The notes under the pieces were generated by a model. That model was not told where the DNA came from. It searched no databases and saw nothing but the letters and a program-made list of their open reading frames with translations. A stretch of DNA of 64,000 nt from Paenibacillus polymyxa (GTDB taxonomy: Bacteria > Bacillota > Bacilli > Paenibacillales > Paenibacillaceae), in the NCBI RefSeq assembly GCF_015710975.1, contig NZ_CP049783.1:434001-498000 (forward strand). Reading direction: 5' to 3'. Both the position numbers and the translations under genes were made by a program. Below are positions 57,023 to 64,000 of this stretch, piece after piece (the first letter of the stretch is position 1; the number at the start of each line of letters is the position of its first letter).

Positions 57023-58624
57023 TCAAGGAAGAAACAAAGCGTTTCCGGGAACCACCGCTTTCGCTTCATGCTGACTTTCCCACATCAGACGTGCCATCGC
57101 ATCGCCTTTTTCATCATAGTATTCCACTTTTAGATCTACCATTTTACCTGCTTCCAAAGCAATACTGCCTTTTCGCTCTGTCCAGCTTTGTTTGAACCAA
57201 CTATCGATCACTAACTTGCCGTCTACCCATACACGAATACCATCATCGGATATGGTTGTGAACGTATAGGTCTCGCAGTATTGTGGCTTGATTTTACCCG
57301 TCCAGCGAACCGAGAACTGGTCGGCATTTACCTTTGGATCAGCAGCAATGGCACGCCAGTTGTAGTCCAGCTTGCTGTCTGTACGGATCAAAACAGGACT
57401 GCCGCTCAAATTCATATTGTTGAAATATTCGCCCCGCAGCCCGTTCACATATACTTCATCAGGAACGGAAGGAGGAGTCGGAGCTGGAGGAGCAATCACT
57501 ACTGGTGGAGCTGGGAGAGGCTCACTTTGTCCCTCATCCGGTAAGGTCGGTACATCTGTTCCAGGTTGTTGGATGGCCTCCAGCCCATTTTTCACATCAT
57601 CCCGTGTCAAACTCTTCGCATCGTTCATATAATCCTGTATTTGAGTGGTTGTGTTATTCTCGGTCAGCATCTTGCCCCAAGTCATGGAATACACCCATTT
57701 TGGCTGAGCCTGCAACACCTCAGAACTAGGTATCTCACCGTGCTCGCCAATGGCAATCGGCTTATTCCGTGCCAACTCGAGCAGTCCTTCATAATGACTT
57801 TGCTTAAAATCATTGTTGTAGATGTCTACTGCCAAAATATCCACTTTGTCATCCCCCGGATATTTTGGGGTATACGGGACAGTGTAGGAATTGGGAGCAT
57901 TGGGACTCCACACCCACAGCAGATTGTTCAATTGATGCGTGTTAACAAAACGGTCGTACATGATATTCCATAGCTGATTGAAATTGTTTTTGTTTCCCCA
58001 CCAGAACCAGTCACCATTCATTTCGTGGTAAGGTCTCCACAATACCGGAACCCCTGCATCACGAAGCTGCTTTAACGATATAGCGACCTTATCCAGATCG
58101 GCAATGAGGAGGTTATACTGCGTAGTGCCTGGCGTGACGTATTTATTGAACTCCGCCTGACTTACTTTGGCCTGCACATTGGCCCAAGTCAGCGGTCTAC
58201 CCGGCAGCGCTTCATGAAAAGTCATCGTCACAATGCCACCTGCTCTGCTCCAACGAATAGCGCTATCGACGACATTTTTACGTTGTGCTGCTTCTGTAGC
58301 GTCAGATTGACCAGAGATGGCTCCCATCTCATAGCCGTGCAGACCCACATACGCCTGGCTGATTTTTTGGACCTTGTTGCTTAATTCATCTGGACTTTCC
58401 AAATAATCATGCTGACCAGTGATTGTTTTCTTTCCAGAGATGCTGAGTAAATAATTGTATAGTTCACGGGCCTGAGTACAAGCGTCCGAATTAACAGGTT
58501 GTAATGAAGCGGCATTCACCACAGACAGAGAATCACCAAATCCGACGGGAAACAAAGAAAAAATTATAACTACGGGGAGTACATGACGTATCAGTCGATA
58601 CAGAGGAATAAAATTGAATCTCAC
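57023..58624 (-). CDS. Secreted GH26 beta-mannanase-like enzyme with PA14 domain
   Basis: A 533-residue protein. Signal sequence at about residues 10-40 (hydrophobic, then NAASLQP). The GH26 domain has WRPYHEMNGDWFWW (acid/base Glu201) and IAIGEHGE (nucleophile Glu294). A proline-rich linker (about 365-390) leads to a PA14 domain (GLRGEYFNNMNLSGSP, SDDGIRVWVDGKLVIDSW). GH26 enzymes cut beta-mannan-type chains, so it may process the locus's own mannose-containing polymer. The GTG at 58624 follows AAAGGAAGAG directly after a cyclic-di-GMP-I riboswitch. Confidence 0.92.
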   Translation of the reverse strand: MRFNFIPLYRLIRHVLPVVIIFSLFPVGFGDSLSVVNAASLQPVNSDACTQARELYNYLLSISGKKTITGQHDYLESPDELSNKVQKISQAYVGLHGYEMGAISGQSDATEAAQRKNVVDSAIRWSRAGGIVTMTFHEALPGRPLTWANVQAKVSQAEFNKYVTPGTTQYNLLIADLDKVAISLKQLRDAGVPVLWRPYHEMNGDWFWWGNKNNFNQLWNIMYDRFVNTHQLNNLLWVWSPNAPNSYTVPYTPKYPGDDKVDILAVDIYNNDFKQSHYEGLLELARNKPIAIGEHGEIPSSEVLQAQPKWVYSMTWGKMLTENNTTTQIQDYMNDAKSLTRDDVKNGLEAIQQPGTDVPTLPDEGQSEPLPAPPVVIAPPAPTPPSVPDEVYVNGLRGEYFNNMNLSGSPVLIRTDSKLDYNWRAIAADPKVNADQFSVRWTGKIKPQYCETYTFTTISDDGIRVWVDGKLVIDSWFKQSWTERKGSIALEAGKMVDLKVEYYDEKGDAMARLMWESQHEAKAVVPGNALFLP

Positions 58625-58637
58625 TTTTGCTCTTCCT

Positions 58638-58716
58638 TTCGGTAGCCAGGCTGCCATCCTTACGGGAAGGCCCTTTAGCTTTGCGTACCTGCCTTTCGAC
58701 AGGGCTGCGTTTATCG
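58638..58716 (-). promoter_or_regulatory. Cyclic-di-GMP-I (GEMM) riboswitch
   Basis: Read on the minus strand, the conserved pieces appear in order: AAACGCAGCC, a GAAA tetraloop hairpin (CCTGTCGAAAGGCAGG), ACGCAAAGCTAAAGGGCC (58670-58686), then GATGGCAGCC and GGCTACCG. The tetraloop and ACGCAAAGC are diagnostic of the aptamer. The gene's ribosome binding site begins two bases after the aptamer, so control is probably at translation start. A further hairpin GAAGGA/TCCTTC lies just upstream (58719-58740). Confidence 0.92.
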
Positions 58717-58874
58717 TTGGAAGGAGTTTGGATTCCTTCTTAACCTAAGTATCGACTTTTTTTTACCAAAATTTAATAGGTCATGTTCATGAATTTACAG
58801 GTTTTCGCCCAATTTCGACAGTTTGGGCTATAAATTTTCATCAATTCTTCTTTATTTCGTTTTTACGAAAACGA

Positions 58875-60251
58875 TTATGAGATAAATTGATGACGGGCAA
58901 TTTCATTCCAATCCATGCAAAAGCGTACAATATCCTCTTCAACCAACTCAGAGCCAGTCTGCACCTCTATAAAATCCACATCGGTTACAGCCAAAATACT
59001 ATGCTTGGTTCCTTCAGGGATACGGACTACGTCACCGGCCTTCACTTTGTGCAGCTTCTCATTCAAAATAATTTCCGCTTCGCCGCTAATAATGGTCCAG
59101 ATTTCGCTTCGTTTGAAGTGAAGCTGGTAGCTGATATTTTTACCTTTGTGTACGCGGATTCGTTTGGTCAGTACCTCATTACCCTCGTCATACTTTACAT
59201 AGTCTACAACTCGATACTGCCCCCAACGACGTTCTTCATACATTGGACGCTGCTCATGAGCCTTGAGCACTTCCTTGATGCGTGGGCTTTCTGCCTTATT
59301 GGTCACAAGAATACCATCTGGGCTAGCGGCTACAATCAGATCATTCGTTCCAATGATCGCTACCGGAATGTCCAGCTCATTAATAAGACTTGTATTGACA
59401 CAATCCTCCGTTACTACACCTCTGCCCACTTGCTGATTAGACATTTCTTCTGTGAGCGTATTCCAGGTGCCCAAATCCTTCCAAAAACCATCGTACGGAA
59501 GCACCACAATGTCTTTTTCCTTCTCGACTACTTCGTAGTCAAAGCTGATTTTCTCCAGAGACGCATATTGCTTTTGCATTTCTTCATAATTCAGCGGCAG
59601 GCCCTTGGATGCCAGGATATCCAGCAAATAGCTTAATTTGAATGCAAAAACCCCGCAGTTCCATAGAGCATTGCGTTCAATCAGACGCTCCGCCTGCTCC
59701 CGGTCGGGTTTCTCTTGAAAATGGCTCACTTCGCGGTAGCCTGTGCTACCTTGAGTGGCATCGTTTTTCGGAATAATATAACCGTATTTCTCTGAAGGAT
59801 AGGAAGGGACAACCCCGATTAATGCAAGCTTGCCTTCACTCTCCTGAAGTGTATGTTCCAGTTGGGCAACGGAAGCAAAGAAAGCATCCTCTACATAAGG
59901 ATCTACAGGCAATATAGCTATAATTTCATCAGGCGAAACACCCGCAATGGAATATAGATAAGTCGCTGTCAGCGCAATCGCAGGAAAGGTATCTCTGCGT
60001 TCCGGCTCAACTATGATGCGCGTATTCGGTCCGACCTGACTCTGGATCATTTCGACCTGCGCTCTCCCTGTCGCAATAAACGAGGATTCGGATAATCCGT
60101 TGTCTCCCAATTGTCTCCATACCCGCTGCACCATGGATTCCGAAATCCCTTCCGGGCTCTCCAGTACCTTCAAAAATTGTTTGGAACGGGAATCGTTGGA
60201 TAACGGCCATAATCTTTTACCGGAACCACCAGACAAAAGTACGAGCTTCAT
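58875..60251 (-). CDS. manC: Mannose-1-phosphate guanylyltransferase / mannose-6-phosphate isomerase
   Basis: A 458-residue type II enzyme. The nucleotidyltransferase domain starts MKLVLLSGGSGKRLWPLSNDSRSKQF and has GYIIPK and FWKDLGTWNTL. The C-terminal cupin carries RRWGQYRVVDY, KGKNISYQLHFKRSEIWTIISGEAEI and AGDVVRIPEGTKH. It makes GDP-mannose, the substrate of gmd. The ATG at 60251 follows GAGGAAG; the frame opens further upstream at 60401 inside repeat R2. Confidence 0.96.
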   Translation of the reverse strand: MKLVLLSGGSGKRLWPLSNDSRSKQFLKVLESPEGISESMVQRVWRQLGDNGLSESSFIATGRAQVEMIQSQVGPNTRIIVEPERRDTFPAIALTATYLYSIAGVSPDEIIAILPVDPYVEDAFFASVAQLEHTLQESEGKLALIGVVPSYPSEKYGYIIPKNDATQGSTGYREVSHFQEKPDREQAERLIERNALWNCGVFAFKLSYLLDILASKGLPLNYEEMQKQYASLEKISFDYEVVEKEKDIVVLPYDGFWKDLGTWNTLTEEMSNQQVGRGVVTEDCVNTSLINELDIPVAIIGTNDLIVAASPDGILVTNKAESPRIKEVLKAHEQRPMYEERRWGQYRVVDYVKYDEGNEVLTKRIRVHKGKNISYQLHFKRSEIWTIISGEAEIILNEKLHKVKAGDVVRIPEGTKHSILAVTDVDFIEVQTGSELVEEDIVRFCMDWNEIARHQFIS

Positions 60252-60321
60252 AATTCTCCACTTCCTCTCTATAATGTGTGGGCGATCGGATGAGGCAAGG
60301 TTGAGTAGCCCGCTACGGGCT

Positions 60322-60435
60322 GGATTTGATCTTACGATCGCTGTTGGACTGGGATTCATTCGATTGTATAAAATAGTATAAAGGTCTAAATCCCGTTTCA
60401 AAGGCGAACGCTATCGCTTCTCCAGCTTCAAATCC
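60322..60435 (+). repeat. Structured repeat R2 (about 114 nt)
   Basis: Aligned over its full length with R1. The ends are GGATTTGA and TCAAATCC instead of CCATTTGA and TCAAATGG, so both partners of the terminal pairs changed together. The inner stem TTGGACTGGGATT with AATCCCGTTTCAA keeps pairing through G-T wobbles with one mismatch. The GGCGAACGCTATCGCTTCTCC segment is conserved. It lies just upstream of the manC start. Confidence 0.75.
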
Positions 60436-60828
60436 ATTCCTACGCTACTCAAAAATGCATCATATCGATCATACCTTGTGGTGCAAAAGGCACGACCGGA
60501 CATTATTAAGTCCGGTCAGCCTGTAAAAAACGTTCGGGAGCTCGGCGTTTGCCTGCCTTGCTTGCAAGCTTCTAGTAATCAAGGCTTCGTAACGCCTTGC
60601 CAAGATTGCCTTCGACAACCGCAATGGCGTCTTTGCTCTACAGGAGCAGCATAGCGTATCCACATGGTAGGCTTGCTCCACAGGGGCGCCGCGGTACAGC
60701 GCATGGCGCCTTAATCGGAAGGAGCGGCTTCAACTGTGCCGCTCCTTCCGATATGCCCTTACTACTCCCATCCCCTAAGATGGGAGATTAAAAACCGTGA
60801 CTCTATGCGGCAAAAGCAGCGAAGCGGT
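60436..60828. other. Hairpin-rich noncoding segment between inverted repeats R2 and R3
   Basis: No convincing gene. Perfect hairpins: GACCGGAC/GTCCGGTC (60494-60517), a 15-bp stem ATCGGAAGGAGCGGC with its complement (60714-60752, 9-nt loop), and CTCCCATC/GATGGGAG (60765-60786). Flanked by R2 and inverted R3, the whole 60322-60941 looks like a composite mobile unit or a decayed insertion sequence. Confidence 0.45.
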
Positions 60829-60941
60829 CCATTTGAATCTGGAGAAGCGCTAGCGTTCTCCTTTGCAGCGGGATTCTTACCTTGGAATGTTTTATATAAT
60901 CCAGAGAGTCCCACTGCAACAGCGCTCAGAAGATCAAATGG
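60829..60941 (-). repeat. Structured repeat R3 (about 113 nt, inverted)
   Basis: On the minus strand it reads CCATTTGATCTTCTGAG to CCAGATTCAAATGG and aligns end to end with R1. The inner stem TTGCAGTGGGACTC pairs with GAATCCCGCTGCAA through one wobble and one mismatch. The GAACGCTAGCGCTTCTCCAG block is identical or nearly so in all copies. It ends 36 bp from the second UDP-glucose dehydrogenase stop. Confidence 0.75.
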
Positions 60942-60977
60942 AACGCATAGCGTCTCCCCACCGCCCACAGTCACTTT

Positions 60978-62306
60978 TTAAACTTCCACTTTATCTCTGT
61001 TCCACCCACTCATCCGCGGACGACCCACGGAGTAGTATTCCAGTCCAGAACCTTGAATCTGTTCCTCGGTGAATACGTTACGACCGTCAATCAGAACTGG
61101 CTTGTGTAGAATAGAGCCCAGTTGCACGAGATCAACTTCTTTGAACTCTTCCCAATCCGTCAGCAGGCACACAGCATCGCTTCTTTCGGCGGCTTGCTGC
61201 GGGGAGGAGCACCATATAATATTCGGGTGATCCACGCGCTCCTTGAATTTATCCATCGCAATGGGATCATACAGCTTGACAATAGCACCTGCCTGAATGA
61301 GCGTTTCTACGATTTCCAGTGCTGGAGCTTCGCGGATGTCATCTGTATTAGGCTTGAAGGCGAGGCCCCAAATGCCAATCGATACGCCGTTTAGCTGACC
61401 CAGCGATTCACGCAGCTTGGATACAATCATAAAACGCTGGTCAGTGTTCACCTCGACCACCGATTTTAACAACTTAAATTCATAGTCTACATTACCCGCA
61501 ATTTGGATGAGCGCATTCGTATCTTTCGGGAAGCAAGAGCCCCCGTATCCGATCCCTGCTTGCAGGAAAGAGGAACCGATCCGTTTGTCCATGCCCATAC
61601 CCTCAGCCACACAGGTAACGTCCGCGCCAACCTTTTCGCAAATATTAGCAATCTCGTTAATAAACGAAATTTTAGTTGCCAAGAACGCATTGGAGGCATA
61701 TTTGATCATTTCAGCACTGCGGATATCGGTCACATAGATTTTATCCGTGAATACCTGATGCAGAGTGACCATTGTTTCACGCAAACCTGTATTGTCCAAA
61801 CCAATAATGATGCGATCTGGATGAAGCGTATCATTGATGGCTGAGCCTTCTCTCAGGAACTCCGGCGCGGATACAATATCAAAAGACAAACTCGTATGTC
61901 GAGCCACTACATCCTTAATCTTTTCGTTCGTTCCGACAGGTACGGTACTCTTGGTCATAATAATCTTGTACCCGTTCATGGCTTTGCCGACATCGGCAGC
62001 CGCCTGTTCAATGTAAGACAAATTCGCCTCGCCGTTAGCCAGTGAAGGCGTACCTACCGCTAAAATAACGATATCCGAGCGACGTACCGCATCGGCCAAA
62101 TCGGAGGTAAACTCCAAACGGCCAGCTTCCAGATTCAACGCGATCAATTCCTCAATACCCGGTTCATAGATCGGAGATTCTGCCCGGTTCAACATGTCGA
62201 TTTTGTACTGCTCCAGATCGACACAAATCACCTCATTACCTTTTTGCGCAAAACACACACCCGAGACGAGTCCAACGTATCCAGTACCGATTACAGCCAG
62301 CTTCAT
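60978..62306 (-). CDS. ugd: UDP-glucose 6-dehydrogenase, second copy
   Basis: A 442-residue enzyme: KLAVIGTGYVGLVSG, EFLREGSAINDTLHPDR, catalytic Cys in GYGGSCFPKD (near residue 261), LAFKPNTDDIREAPAL. It makes UDP-glucuronate. The ATG at 62306 is nine bases after GGAGG, whereas the ATG at 62315 directly abuts that site and cannot be used. It is a close paralogue of the copy at 41275, and the two bracket the locus. Confidence 0.96.
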   Translation of the reverse strand: MKLAVIGTGYVGLVSGVCFAQKGNEVICVDLEQYKIDMLNRAESPIYEPGIEELIALNLEAGRLEFTSDLADAVRRSDIVILAVGTPSLANGEANLSYIEQAAADVGKAMNGYKIIMTKSTVPVGTNEKIKDVVARHTSLSFDIVSAPEFLREGSAINDTLHPDRIIIGLDNTGLRETMVTLHQVFTDKIYVTDIRSAEMIKYASNAFLATKISFINEIANICEKVGADVTCVAEGMGMDKRIGSSFLQAGIGYGGSCFPKDTNALIQIAGNVDYEFKLLKSVVEVNTDQRFMIVSKLRESLGQLNGVSIGIWGLAFKPNTDDIREAPALEIVETLIQAGAIVKLYDPIAMDKFKERVDHPNIIWCSSPQQAAERSDAVCLLTDWEEFKEVDLVQLGSILHKPVLIDGRNVFTEEQIQGSGLEYYSVGRPRMSGWNRDKVEV

Positions 62307-62311
62307 TCCGT

Positions 62312-63412
62312 TCATCCTCCTTTTAGAAAGTTCACATAGGCTTGTTCTACATACTTTTTCAATTGATCCTTGAAGTTATCTTCATCAAATTTGCGGGCAT
62401 GGGTAATGATATCGTCCACATTCCATGCATGTTGCTCGACCTTTGCGACGGCCTCCAGCACATCGTCTACTTGATGCTTGCGGAAAAATACGCCGTTCAC
62501 ATGAGGAACAATCGTATCCAGCGCTCCCCCGCCCTGAAAAGCGATAACTGGCCGTCCAGCCGCATTCGCCTCCAAAGGCGTAATACCGAAGTCCTCTTCC
62601 CCCGGAAAGACAAGCGCCCGGCATTCGGCCATCAGCTTGTTAACCTCTTCGTCCTCAAGCCTGCCGAGGAACTCAATGTTCGGGCTAGCCATGGCTTCGA
62701 GTCGTTTACGATCTGGTCCTTCGCCAACGATGCGCAGCTTGAGACCGTTACGTTTGAATGCCTCGATCGCGAGATCAATGCGCTTGTAAGACACCAATCG
62801 GGATACGATCAGATAATAGTCACCGATGCTTGTAGCACGTTTAAAACGGGATGTATTGATAGGAGGGAAAATAACATCTGCCTCCCGTTGGTAATAGTGC
62901 AGAATTCTCCGTTTGACGACGGAAGAATTGGCGATAAACTGGTCTACGTTGCGAGAAGTTTTGGCATCCCATGTTTTCAGCCTGTTCATGTACAGCTTTA
63001 GCATATTTTTGAGCAGGTTGGATTTGGACTGCCGGGCCATATATGTATCGTAATCCCAGGCAAACCGCATCGGTGTGTGACAGTAACAAATGTGAAACGT
63101 ATGTTTGGGTACCTGGATGCTTTTCATAAATGCGCTGCTGGAGCTTAAAACAATGTCGAAATCCCTAAAATCAAAATCACGGATAGCGATGGGATACAGC
63201 GGCAGCACTCCTTTGAAATTGGTCTTCACTCCTGGGACGTTTTGTAGCCAAGTGGCTCTAATGTCCGCATCCTTCAAGTTGCGCGACAGGCGCTCGTCGC
63301 TGAACACCGTTGTGAAGATGGGAGCCTCCGGATACATATCATGGAATACCTCTACTACCCTTTCCGCTCCGCCCATTTGGATTAAGTAATCATGTGCTAT
63401 CGCTATTTTCAT
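62312..63412 (-). CDS. Glycosyltransferase family 4 (WbaZ-like)
   Basis: A 366-residue GT-B enzyme. The N-terminal KIAIAHDYLIQMGGAERVVEVFHD and CYCHTPMRFAWD segments are typical of mannosyl- or glucosyltransferases of this subgroup. The C-terminal domain has YLIVSRLVSYKRIDLAIEAF and the donor loop FPGEEDFGITPLEANAAGRPVIAF. The ATG at 63412 follows AAAGGATG. It ends 5 bp before the dehydrogenase start, so the two are co-translated. Confidence 0.93.
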   Translation of the reverse strand: MKIAIAHDYLIQMGGAERVVEVFHDMYPEAPIFTTVFSDERLSRNLKDADIRATWLQNVPGVKTNFKGVLPLYPIAIRDFDFRDFDIVLSSSSAFMKSIQVPKHTFHICYCHTPMRFAWDYDTYMARQSKSNLLKNMLKLYMNRLKTWDAKTSRNVDQFIANSSVVKRRILHYYQREADVIFPPINTSRFKRATSIGDYYLIVSRLVSYKRIDLAIEAFKRNGLKLRIVGEGPDRKRLEAMASPNIEFLGRLEDEEVNKLMAECRALVFPGEEDFGITPLEANAAGRPVIAFQGGGALDTIVPHVNGVFFRKHQVDDVLEAVAKVEQHAWNVDDIITHARKFDEDNFKDQLKKYVEQAYVNFLKGG

Positions 63413-63440
63413 CTGAATCATCCTTTAACGCGAATGTCGG

Positions 63441-64000
63441 TCAGACTCCTGCCAACAAACCCTTATAGTAATGAACTATATCCTTAACAGTGTTCTCGAT
63501 GACAAAATGCTTCTTGACCCGTTCCATCCCTCTCTCACCCATCTGCTGACGTTCCTGTGGATGCTCCAGCATCCAGCGGATGGCTTCTTCCAGCTTGGCC
63601 GGGTCTCCCGGTTCAATGAGCAGCCCGGTTTCATTAGGTACCACCGTTTCCTTGGGACCACCTTCGTTTGAAGCGATCACTGGCAAACCTGCAGCCATGC
63701 CCTCAATAATGACTTGACCGAATGGCTCCGGTGTAATGGAAGTATGAATTAGCAGGTCACAGCGCTGCATCAGTCCCTGAATGTCATCGACGTGTCCCAT
63801 CAGATTGACGTTGGTCAACCCATATTCGCGCATCGTGGATTCCAATCGTTGTTTGTATTCCTCTTCTCCGAACAACGCATCTCCAGCCAGCCAGAATTTC
63901 ACACGCTGATCTGGTAAAAAAGAACGTGCCGCTTCCAATAAAATATGTTGTCCCTTCCATTCCGCCAATCTGCCGACCAATACGACGTTAAACGAGTCAT
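63441..64000 (-). CDS. Glycosyltransferase family 4, C-terminal part
   Basis: The frame enters from the right edge without a start (DSFNVVLVGRLAEWKGQHILLEAA) and ends at 63441. About 187 residues are visible: the donor domain with LIHTSITPEPFGQVIIEGMAAGLPVIASNEGGPKE and LIEPGDPAKLEEAI. It is the next glycosyltransferase of the exopolysaccharide locus, which evidently continues beyond the window. Confidence 0.93.
   Translation of the reverse strand, partial: DSFNVVLVGRLAEWKGQHILLEAARSFLPDQRVKFWLAGDALFGEEEYKQRLESTMREYGLTNVNLMGHVDDIQGLMQRCDLLIHTSITPEPFGQVIIEGMAAGLPVIASNEGGPKETVVPNETGLLIEPGDPAKLEEAIRWMLEHPQERQQMGERGMERVKKHFVIENTVKDIVHYYKGLLAGV

Noticed and set aside
60469..60681. 70-codon frame on the minus strand between R2 and R3
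   Set aside because: No ribosome binding site, several hairpins run through it, and the translation resembles no known protein.

Overview
The window looks like a chromosomal segment of a Gram-positive, endospore-forming Paenibacillus, probably of the P. polymyxa group. The grounds are an H-type spore protein gene, CIRCE-controlled groES-groEL, a gene order (groEL-groES-tatC-tatA-mo-cofactor genes-ABC-F-tsaD-rimI-tsaB-tsaE) close to the ydiB-groEL region of Bacillus subtilis, and a large exopolysaccharide locus with GDP-mannose/GDP-fucose and two UDP-glucose dehydrogenase genes. Species assignment is inference; no rRNA or tRNA gene was found.

Layout. 1-2674: end of an integrated phage-like element (Cro-like gene, four palindromic operators, a self-cleaving CI/LexA-type repressor and a tyrosine integrase) lying against the 3' end of groEL. 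2741-14376: housekeeping block, including a DnaA-box cluster between the ABC-F gene and tsaD and a tsaB reading frame broken by one missing base. 15044-18383: a four-gene operon (thiolase, acetoacetate decarboxylase-like protein, two CoA-transferase subunits) that could make acetone from acetyl-CoA. 18515-20110: sspH, a small unknown gene and ku. 20292-21623: secreted erythromycin-esterase-like protein.

22004-31171: a lasso-peptide gene cluster on the minus strand. I found a precursor gene too short for ordinary gene calling at 27712-27840, with a 20-residue leader and a 22-residue core. An Ala1-Asp9 ring is predicted, and the C-terminal residue is Ser. The cluster also has cyclase, HPr-kinase-like kinase, leader-binding B1, protease B2, nucleotidyltransferase, ABC exporter and, as first gene, a sulfotransferase-like protein. 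It resembles the paeninodin type of phosphorylated lasso peptide but carries additional candidate tailoring enzymes. It lies between ku and the LigD-polymerase gene.

31293-40166: LigD-type polymerase, YitT-like membrane protein, cardiolipin synthase, M23 peptidase plus bactofilin, AI-2E-family membrane protein, an ABC-2 transporter and an unknown membrane-anchored protein. 40284-64000: exopolysaccharide locus on the minus strand (chain-length and BY-kinase-like proteins, priming transferase, GDP-fucose enzymes, flippase, glycosyltransferases, WecG-like transferase, LCP protein, two cell-surface glycosidases, ManC, two UDP-glucose dehydrogenases). One glycosidase gene follows a cyclic-di-GMP-I riboswitch.

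The most interesting points are these. (i) The lasso operon promoter and the exopolysaccharide operon promoter share an almost identical 30-bp block, with a GATACA-N3-TGTATC operator inside the -35/-10 spacer. An XRE regulator gene is divergent from the exopolysaccharide promoter, which suggests one regulon for a modified lasso peptide and the matrix polysaccharide. (ii) Three copies of an approximately 112-nt structured repeat carry compensatory changes in their terminal stem. (iii) The lasso cluster holds a kinase, a nucleotidyltransferase and a sulfotransferase together.
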